Positions 14,607-19,914 of a stretch of DNA of 19,914 bases are shown here, one piece after another. A program made the translations under genes and the position numbers. The first letter of the stretch is position 1. The number at the start of each line of letters is the position of its first letter. Location of the stretch: positions 1 through 19,914 of the forward strand of contig CAYGPD010000050.1 of assembly GCA_964351655.1 (NCBI GenBank). Direction: 5' to 3'. The notes under the pieces are model-generated. The model ran no database searches. It was not told where the DNA came from and was given only the letters and a program-made list of their open reading frames with translations. Source of the stretch: Hirschia sp964351655. Lineage in GTDB: Bacteria > Pseudomonadota > Alphaproteobacteria > Caulobacterales > Hyphomonadaceae.

Positions 14607-16573
14607 ATATCCAGCTCTTCGACAAAGCTTGCATTGTCTTGAATGAATTTGAAGCGGTGTTCTGCTTTTTTACCCATTAATGTTTCGACCAACTCTCCTG
14701 GACCTTCAAGTCCATCTGGCAATGCTATTCTGGCCATCGTGCGTTTACTAGGATCCATTGTGGTTTCTTTGAGCTGTGCGGGCATCATCTCACCTAGACC
14801 TTTAAAGCGAGATACTTCTACATTTTTGCCTTTAAACATTGTTTGCATAAGTTCATCTTTATGCTCATCGTCTCGCGCATACGCTGATTTGTTTCCGGCA
14901 GCGAGCTTGTAGAGTGGTGGCATGGCCATGTATAAACGGCCAGATGTGATGAGCTCAGGCATTTGTTTGTAGAAAAATGTTATCAAGAGGGCCGCAATAT
15001 GGGCTCCATCGACGTCCGCATCCGTCATAATTACGACGCGCTGATACCTTAGATCATCAAGTACGAATTTGCGTCCAATTCCTGTTCCAAGAGCTGTAGA
15101 AAGGTCGTTCAATTCCACATTTGCACGCAATTTGTCTGTGCCGGCAGAGGCTACGTTTAGAATTTTACCTCTGAGGGGGAGGATTGCTTGCGTTTTACGG
15201 TTACGCGCCTGCTTGGCTGAGCCACCAGCTGAATCACCCTCAACGATGAATATCTCTGTATCTTCTTTTGAATTGCTCGAACAATCAGCAAGCTTGCCTG
15301 GAAGACGTAGTTTCCGTGTTGCTGACTGACGAGACACTTCTTTTTCCTTGCGTCGGCGCATACGCAAGTCTGATTGCTCTATGGCCCATTCAAGTAGTTT
15401 AGTAGCTTCTTTTGGGGATGTGGTGAGCCAGTGATCAAAACGGTCACGTAGGGCACTTTCAGCGACGCGCATTCCTTCAGCAGAGGACAATTTATCTTTG
15501 GTTTGTCCTACGAATTCAGGCTCTCGAATGAATACGGATAGAAGTGCACCAGCAGAACTTAAAATGTCTTCTGCGGTAATTTGTGCGGCCTTTTTTACGC
15601 CAGTTAATTCTCCATAAGCGCGCAAACCTTTGGTGATAGCTGCGCGCATTCCTGCTTCATGTGTTCCACCGTCTCGTGTTGGAATGGTGTTGCAATAAGA
15701 ACGAGTTATGCCGTCCTCTTCACCAAATCCATTGGCCGACCAACAGATTGCCCATTCACAAGCTGCACCATTGTCTGACTCTACACGGCCAGAGAAGATG
15801 TCAGCCGTGACCATGATTTTGCCTTCAGCCATCTCCTTGAGCATATCGGCAAGTCCATTAGGGTAGTGTAATACGGCTTCGGTTGGCGTTTTGTCATTCT
15901 CATTAAGAAGTTCAGGGTCACACTTCCAGTGTATTTGAGCACCTTGATGAAGGTAAGCTTTCGCTTTTGCCATTTGATAGAGGCGGGCCGGTTTGAACTT
16001 GAGCTTTGTGCCAAAAATTTCAAAATCGGGTTTGAAACTGACTACTGTGCCGCGTCTATTGGGGGCGTTTCCAACTTGTTGTATGGGCCCCATTGAATGA
16101 CCACGTTCAAAGGCTTGAAAATATAGTTTCTTATCGCGAGCAACCTCTACTTCCAGACGCTCAGATAGTGCATTCACCACGGAAATACCCACCCCATGGA
16201 GCCCGCCGGCTGTTTGGTAGGCTTTATTGGAGAACTTACCACCTGAGTGGAGGGTTGTCATAATCACTTCTAGTGCGGATTTGCCCGGAAACTTTGGATG
16301 CGGGTCAACGGGGATACCGCGACCGTCATCTCGTACACTCATATAGCCGTCTGCACGTAGATGCACATCGATTCGGGATGCATGACCGGCAACGGCCTCA
16401 TCCATAGAATTGTCTAGAATTTCTGCAAAAAGGTGATGGTAAGCACGTTCGTCGGTTCCCCCGATATACATACCGGGACGTTTGCGGACTGGCTCTAAAC
16501 CTTCTAGGACTTCGATATCCTTGGCGGAATAGGCATTTGATTCATCGCTGAGTGCTTGTCCTTTGGCGGCCAT
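14603..16573 (-). CDS. parE: DNA topoisomerase IV subunit B ParE
   Basis: ParE is the ATPase subunit of topoisomerase IV, which unlinks daughter chromosomes. The 656-residue protein has a GHKL ATPase domain (VRKRPGMYIGG at 29-39, EILDNSMDEA at 51-60 with the catalytic Glu, DDGRGIP at 82-88, GLHGVGISVVNAL at 124-136) and a transducer domain. A TOPRIM domain follows, with FIVEGDSAGGSAKQARNR and the metal site MTDADVDGAHI. The length and the lack of a large insert fit ParE of alphaproteobacteria better than the longer GyrB (about 800 residues). ATG 16573 is preceded by AGGACA at 6 bases. The gene converges on the epimerase gene with a 4-base overlap. The upstream gap to the transglycosylase gene is 147 bases, with no hairpin seen. 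Confidence 0.95.
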   Translation of the reverse strand: MAAKGQALSDESNAYSAKDIEVLEGLEPVRKRPGMYIGGTDERAYHHLFAEILDNSMDEAVAGHASRIDVHLRADGYMSVRDDGRGIPVDPHPKFPGKSALEVIMTTLHSGGKFSNKAYQTAGGLHGVGISVVNALSERLEVEVARDKKLYFQAFERGHSMGPIQQVGNAPNRRGTVVSFKPDFEIFGTKLKFKPARLYQMAKAKAYLHQGAQIHWKCDPELLNENDKTPTEAVLHYPNGLADMLKEMAEGKIMVTADIFSGRVESDNGAACEWAICWSANGFGEEDGITRSYCNTIPTRDGGTHEAGMRAAITKGLRAYGELTGVKKAAQITAEDILSSAGALLSVFIREPEFVGQTKDKLSSAEGMRVAESALRDRFDHWLTTSPKEATKLLEWAIEQSDLRMRRRKEKEVSRQSATRKLRLPGKLADCSSNSKEDTEIFIVEGDSAGGSAKQARNRKTQAILPLRGKILNVASAGTDKLRANVELNDLSTALGTGIGRKFVLDDLRYQRVVIMTDADVDGAHIAALLITFFYKQMPELITSGRLYMAMPPLYKLAAGNKSAYARDDEHKDELMQTMFKGKNVEVSRFKGLGEMMPAQLKETTMDPSKRTMARIALPDGLEGPGELVETLMGKKAEHRFKFIQDNASFVEELDI

Positions 16574-16720
16574 TCTGTGTCCTGTCTACGTTATCACGTC
16601 GTCATGATTTCTACATGTATTGATTTGTGAACATGGCCGCATTTGCACGAAGCGAAAAGTGGTTAACGTGAATTATGGGTGCAATATCTGTGATTTAATA
16701 AATTTAAAAGTATGTCATCT

Positions 16721-17329
16721 TTAGAAAAACCAACGTTTCTTCAATTTATTCTTGCAACCTTGTACCTGATTTTCATATTTTGTTGCATCGCTATGCACCC
16801 GGTTGGCAACTTCTACCAACCATTTTTTCGATTTCCATGAGCCTCTTAAATATCCGCCTGCACCCTCATGGTATGCGAGATAATGGCCTTTGTAATTGTA
16901 TTGGCTTATGCCAGTGCGTTTGCCGGTATTGCTAACATACCAACCGATGAAATCTGTTGCATCGTCAAAGTCGTCACGTTCTGCACCATTGTTTCCAGTG
17001 TTTTGCTGGTATTCATTCCATGTTCCATCAAGCGCTTGAGCATAACCGTATGCTGATGATGGACGCTTGCCAGCTAAGATACCCAGCAGGCGACGTTTAC
17101 CGCGGGCGGGTTTTGCATTGTGATCGAACGAACTCTCTTGTTTTATGATTGCGAGCTGCAGACCTATAGGAGCGCCCCATTTTTTTGAGCTGGATCTCAG
17201 GGCGCGATACCAAGCTTTGTTTTCACCCAGAAATTTGCAAGCGTTATCAGTTTGCTCAGGGGGACGGGTTGCGCAGGCGCTTGTTAGAAGAGTTGTACAT
17301 ATGGCGATGGTGAGTGCCAGTCGTATCAT
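16721..17329 (-). CDS. Lipoprotein lytic transglycosylase-like protein (SLT fold)
   Basis: The 202-residue product starts with a short lipoprotein signal peptide: hydrophobic 3-18, then C19 in LLTSAC. The residue three before Cys is Thr rather than the preferred Leu, so the lipobox is imperfect. The rest is a goose-lysozyme/SLT-type domain: AIIKQESSFD (60-69) with the expected catalytic E65, SAYGYAQALDGTWNEYQ (92-108), and AYHEGAGGY (152-160). Such enzymes cleave peptidoglycan glycan strands to 1,6-anhydro products. They are usually in the periplasm, here tethered to a membrane. The tail ends in a basic and aromatic run (KNKLKKRWFF). ATG 17329 has no clear ribosome site. The gene lies between parE and the glnA terminator, so it should have its own promoter in 17330-17412. 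Confidence 0.83.
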   Translation of the reverse strand: MIRLALTIAICTTLLTSACATRPPEQTDNACKFLGENKAWYRALRSSSKKWGAPIGLQLAIIKQESSFDHNAKPARGKRRLLGILAGKRPSSAYGYAQALDGTWNEYQQNTGNNGAERDDFDDATDFIGWYVSNTGKRTGISQYNYKGHYLAYHEGAGGYLRGSWKSKKWLVEVANRVHSDATKYENQVQGCKNKLKKRWFF

Positions 17330-17412
17330 GTGTATCGTCTTTTATTAACGCAAGAGGGAAACTAAGGGTATCAATCATATACAAAGAAGCATTTTTCAAG
17401 GCAAACTTGAAA

Positions 17413-17447
17413 AACAAAAAACGTCGAAGCGGAGAGCTTCGACGTTT
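17413..17447 (-). terminator. Rho-independent terminator of glnA
   Basis: A perfect 12-bp inverted repeat, 17419-17430 (AAACGTCGAAGC) against 17436-17447 (GCTTCGACGTTT), flanks a 5-base loop. Read on the minus strand, the stem is followed by TTTTTTGTTTTT. It lies 35 bases downstream of the glnA stop, so it should end the glnB-glnA transcript before the transglycosylase gene. Confidence 0.94.
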
Positions 17448-17482
17448 AGTGTAACCATCAAGTTCTAACGAACTCTAAGCAA

Positions 17483-18886
17483 TTAAGCTTTGTAGTACAT
17501 GTCGAACTCTACCGGGTGAGGGTGAAGCTCAAGTTTCATAACTTCGTGCATTTTTAGCTCAATGTATGCATCGATTTGGTCGTCATCAAATACACCACCA
17601 GCTTTCAAGAAGTCGCGGTCTTTGTCCAAAGCTTCAAGTGCTTCACGCAATGAACCACATACTTGTGGAATTGCAGCGGCTTCTGCAGCTGGAAGGTCGT
17701 ATAGATCTTTATCCATAGCATCACCCGGGTGGATTTTGTTTTGGATACCATCAAGACCAGCCATAAGCAGAGCTGCGAAAGCTAAGTATGGGTTTGCCAA
17801 CGGGTCAGGGAAACGTGTTTCGATACGTTTAGCTTTAGGGCCAGCACCGTAAGGAATACGAATAGAAGCTGAGCGGTTACGTGCTGAATAAGCAAGCATA
17901 ACAGGTGCTTCATATCCTGGAACAAGGCGTTTATATGAGTTTGTTGTTGGGTTTGTAAGCGCGTTCAATGCTTTGGCGTGCTTAATAATACCACCGATGT
18001 AGTAGAGACATGTTTCTGAAAGATCAGCGTATCCGTCACCAGCGAAAGTTGGAGTGCCATCTTTCCAGATTGATTGGTGAACGTGCATACCAGAACCGTT
18101 ATCTTTATACATCGGCTTAGGCATGAAAGTTGCTGTTTTGCCATATGATGCAGCTACGTTGTGTACAACATATTTGTATTGTTGAACGCGATCCGCCATT
18201 TCGATCAAGGTACCGAAAACCATACCAAGCTCGTGTTGCGCAGGTGCAACTTCGTGGTGCTGCTTTTCTGGCTTCATGCCAAGTTCGGCCATAACTGAAA
18301 GCATTTCAGAACGCATGTCCTGACAAGAATCAATTGGCGGCACAGGGAAATAACCACCTTTGTTACCTGGGCGGTGGCCCATATTACCTGTTTCGTATTC
18401 TTTGTTTGTATTTTCAGGAAGCTCTGTAGAATCGTAAGAGTAACCTGTGTTGTTTGGTGCAACAGACCATCTAACATCGTCAAAGATGAAAAACTCTGGT
18501 TCAGGACCAAAATATGCCGTGTCACCAATCCCTGTTGACTTCAAGTAAGCTTCTGCTTTCTTGGCAGTCATACGCGGGTCACGGTTGTAAGCTGTCATTG
18601 TGCCAGGGTTTAGGATGTCACAATTGATGACCATAGTCGTCTGTTGGAAAAACGGATCGATATGAGCGGTCGATGCATCTGGCAATAAGACCATGTCGGA
18701 CTCGTTGATTGCTTTCCAGCCTTCAATAGAAGAACCATCAAACATTGTTCCGTCTTCAAACATAGCCGCGTCCACGGCATCAGCTGTAAATGTAACGTGC
18801 TGCCATTTACCTTTTACGTCAGTGAAACGTAGGTCGACGAACTGAACGTCTTTTTCTTTGATCAGTTTTAAAACACTCTCGGACAC
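17483..18886 (-). CDS. glnA: Glutamine synthetase type I GlnA
   Basis: GlnA makes glutamine from glutamate, ammonia and ATP as a cytoplasmic dodecamer, and is the main entry of ammonia under nitrogen limitation. The 467-residue protein has the beta-grasp N-terminal domain (about 15-100) with the latch FDGSSIEGW. The catalytic domain shows the ligand motifs FGPEPEFFIFD and HHEVAPAQHELG, the ATP/glutamate segment GSGMHVHQS, and NRSASIRIP. Y396 in LYDLP is the adenylylation site used by GlnE in GSI-beta enzymes, so covalent control is expected. The start is GTG 18886, fixed by AGAGGAG 7 bases upstream; no ATG lies nearby in frame. glnB is 119 bases upstream on the same strand, the normal alphaproteobacterial pair. 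Codons are strongly biased, in line with high expression. Confidence 0.97.
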   Translation of the reverse strand: MSESVLKLIKEKDVQFVDLRFTDVKGKWQHVTFTADAVDAAMFEDGTMFDGSSIEGWKAINESDMVLLPDASTAHIDPFFQQTTMVINCDILNPGTMTAYNRDPRMTAKKAEAYLKSTGIGDTAYFGPEPEFFIFDDVRWSVAPNNTGYSYDSTELPENTNKEYETGNMGHRPGNKGGYFPVPPIDSCQDMRSEMLSVMAELGMKPEKQHHEVAPAQHELGMVFGTLIEMADRVQQYKYVVHNVAASYGKTATFMPKPMYKDNGSGMHVHQSIWKDGTPTFAGDGYADLSETCLYYIGGIIKHAKALNALTNPTTNSYKRLVPGYEAPVMLAYSARNRSASIRIPYGAGPKAKRIETRFPDPLANPYLAFAALLMAGLDGIQNKIHPGDAMDKDLYDLPAAEAAAIPQVCGSLREALEALDKDRDFLKAGGVFDDDQIDAYIELKMHEVMKLELHPHPVEFDMYYKA

Positions 18887-18893
18887 GGGGTCA

Positions 18894-18900
18894 CTCCTCT
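18894..18900 (-). promoter_or_regulatory. Strong Shine-Dalgarno sequence fixing the GTG start of glnA
   Basis: On the minus strand AGAGGAG lies 7 bases before GTG 18886. It is one of the best ribosome sites in the window and is the reason to accept the GTG start. Confidence 0.85.
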
Positions 18901-18916
18901 ATTAGTGTATGGTCTA

Positions 18917-18938
18917 ACGTCCGCTTATAGGCGGATGT
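18917..18938 (-). repeat. Inverted repeat / hairpin in the glnB-glnA spacer
   Basis: Bases 18917-18924 (ACGTCCGC) pair with 18931-18938 (GCGGATGT), 8 bp including one G-U pair when read as RNA, around a 6-base loop. No T run follows on the glnA strand, so it is not a classic terminator. It sits 16 bases upstream of the glnA ribosome site. It could be an operator, an mRNA processing or stability element, or chance. Confidence 0.5.
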
Positions 18939-19005
18939 CATATTCTAAATTATGGTTGGTTGGGACATTTGGTTAGAAGTTGGTTTCGCTTTTGTCTGGT
19001 ACAGG

Positions 19006-19344
19006 TTAGATTGCTTGTTCGCCTGTTTCACCTGTACGTATACGAACAACTTCGGATATGTCAGATACGAAAATTTTTCCATCCCCAATTTTACCCGTTT
19101 GGGCAGCGCTAGAAACGGCTTCTAGTGCTGCATCAAGTTGGGAATCGGCGACAACAACTTCAATCTTCAATTTAGGAAGAAAATCCACGACATATTCAGC
19201 GCCACGATACAGCTCAGTGTGTCCGCGTTGGCGTCCGAAACCTTTGGCTTCAATCACGGTCATGCCTTGAAGACCGACTTCGTGAAGTGCTTCTTTCACC
19301 TCGTCGAGTTTGAATGGTTTTATGATCGCTTCGATTTTTTTCAT
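19006..19344 (-). CDS. glnB: Nitrogen regulatory protein P-II, GlnB
   Basis: GlnB is the trimeric PII signal protein. It senses 2-oxoglutarate, ATP/ADP and, through uridylylation, glutamine, and then controls GlnE (GlnA adenylylation) and NtrB. The protein has the standard 112 residues: MKKIEAIIKPFKLDEV at the start, GFGRQRGHTELYRGAEY with the T-loop and the uridylylation target Y51, KLKIEVVVAD in strand beta-3, and TGKIGDGKIFVSDI before the C-terminal RIRTGETGEQAI that closes the nucleotide site. All key residues are intact. ATG 19344 is preceded by AAGGTG at about 10 bases. glnA follows 119 bases downstream. The lack of a neighbouring amtB favours GlnB over GlnK. Confidence 0.97.
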   Translation of the reverse strand: MKKIEAIIKPFKLDEVKEALHEVGLQGMTVIEAKGFGRQRGHTELYRGAEYVVDFLPKLKIEVVVADSQLDAALEAVSSAAQTGKIGDGKIFVSDISEVVRIRTGETGEQAI

Positions 19345-19719
19345 TTTTCAATCACACCTTGATAGGCCAAAATAAATTTGAGGCCCCTTTTAAAACGTTG
19401 GGCGAGTCCTGCCCCATGTATGCGTGAACACGACTGCGATGAGTAGCGAAATCCTGTAGAATTTCGATGCGAAAGCTGTGTTGCCTAATAATTGGGCGGT
19501 TCAGCTTAAATCATAAGCACCCTCAATACCATAGCACGAAGTTGAATAAAGTTAATTTGTTTTAGATGTTTAAATGCTTGTGGACATCAATCGGAGCGGG
19601 CTTCCATGCTGAAAGCGTAAATAGACTTTCGCGCTTTTTCGTGTTGGCATCAAAATTGAGTAATTTTAGGGTTGTGAACATACTCTTATACTTCAAAATG
19701 ATTCCGGAGAGACTGCAGC
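19345..19719. other. Divergent intergenic region between glnB and the NAD(P)HX epimerase gene
   Basis: These 375 bases hold no convincing reading frame. They must contain the glnB promoter (minus strand) and the promoter of the downstream gene (plus strand). I looked for a sigma-54 site (TGGCAC-N5-TTGC) and NtrC palindromes upstream of glnB and found none that fit. The nearest sigma-54-like string, TTGGCATCAAAATTGA near 19644, is on the plus strand and lacks the -12 GC. A weak 6-bp inverted repeat (CGAAAT/ATTTCG) lies at 19447-19466. A -10-like TATACT is at 19687-19692 without a good -35. Confidence 0.5.
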
Positions 19720-19914
19720 ATGCGCATTATTAGCGTTAATCAGATGAACGAGGCTGATCGAAAAACATCAGAAATGGGGATTTCCGGGGCAAGCTTGATG
19801 GACGCTGCCGGGCGAGCGTGTGCTGAAATGGTGCGTAAAAGCTGGCCAGATGGGCGCGTCATCGTAGTGTGCGGTCACGGAAATAATGGTGGAGATGGGT
19901 TTGTAACTTATCGA
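19720..19914 (+). CDS. nnr: NAD(P)H-hydrate epimerase (YjeF_N domain), N-terminal part, cut by window end
   Basis: Sixty-five residues are visible before the window ends. They match the start of the YjeF/Nnr family, which repairs damaged NAD(P)H hydrates by epimerising the S/R forms. In most bacteria this is followed by an ADP-dependent dehydratase domain in the same chain. The visible marks are VNQMNEADR near the start, the GISGASLMDAAGRA helix, and the signature VVCGHGNNGGDGFV. ATG 19720 is preceded by GGAGAGA at 19706-19712 with 7 bases of spacing. Whether the protein is bifunctional cannot be seen here. It is transcribed away from glnB. Confidence 0.93.
   Translation, partial: MRIISVNQMNEADRKTSEMGISGASLMDAAGRACAEMVRKSWPDGRVIVVCGHGNNGGDGFVTYR

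Noticed and set aside
19644..19660. Sigma-54-like TTGGCATCAAAATTGA upstream of the epimerase gene
   Set aside because: The invariant GC of the -12 element is missing, and it faces away from glnB, the gene expected to be nitrogen-controlled.
1..19914. Mobile element, CRISPR array, tRNA/rRNA or riboswitch
   Set aside because: No direct-repeat spacer pattern, terminal inverted repeats, transposase or integrase frames, tRNA cloverleaf signatures or recognisable riboswitch leader were seen in the gaps.

Overview
The window looks like chromosomal DNA from a free-living, Gram-negative alphaproteobacterium. The composition is moderate to AT-leaning for that class (judged by eye, not computed). The gene content and order point to the Hyphomonadaceae/Maricaulales group: a proline-linker OmpA-family porin, then Ppx/GppA, RlmE, GuaB, RsmB and GuaA, and a glnB-glnA pair transcribed away from a YjeF/Nnr-type gene. 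A Hirschia-like organism is a guess from GC and gene style, not a demonstrated identification. I see no phage, integrase, transposase, CRISPR, tRNA or rRNA.

Layout. (1) 2-397, +: the C-terminal peptidoglycan-anchoring domain of an OmpA-like protein, closed by a strong intrinsic terminator. (2) 577-4222, +: ppx/gppA, rlmE (23S rRNA 2'-O-methylation) and guaB (IMP dehydrogenase), closed by a second terminator. (3) 4445-6908, +: a membrane-anchored protein that looks like a degenerate TIR domain, a small helical protein with an HEPN-type R-x4-H motif, and rsmB (16S rRNA m5C methyltransferase), whose start overlaps the HEPN-like gene. (4) 6837-8975, -: a secreted GH5 endoglucanase-like enzyme with six tandem Cys/Asp-rich repeats; its last codons run into the 3' end of rsmB. 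(5) 9235-10683, +: a two-helix membrane protein coupled to a serine racemase/threonine dehydratase-type PLP enzyme. (6) 10684-11862, -: a TPR protein fused to an aspartyl/asparaginyl beta-hydroxylase domain. (7) 11960-14606, +: guaA and a UDP-glucuronate 4-epimerase-like gene. (8) 14603-19344, -: parE, a lipoprotein lytic transglycosylase, glnA with its own terminator, and glnB. (9) 19720-19914, +: the start of an NAD(P)HX epimerase gene, cut by the window edge.

How the genes fit together. GuaB and GuaA carry out the two steps IMP to XMP to GMP, and they lie in one neighbourhood with a Ppx/GppA-family phosphatase (polyphosphate and pppGpp turnover) and two rRNA methyltransferases. GlnB (PII) controls GlnA activity and expression in response to nitrogen. 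The epimerase, transglycosylase and OmpA domain serve the cell envelope. The cellulase suggests plant or algal polysaccharide use.

Most of the window is ordinary core genome. The least explained parts are the TIR-like/HEPN-like gene pair between guaB and rsmB, the repeat architecture of the GH5 enzyme, the tail-to-tail pairing of a hydroxyaspartate-lyase-type enzyme with an aspartyl beta-hydroxylase, and three successive convergent junctions with no spacer and no terminator.
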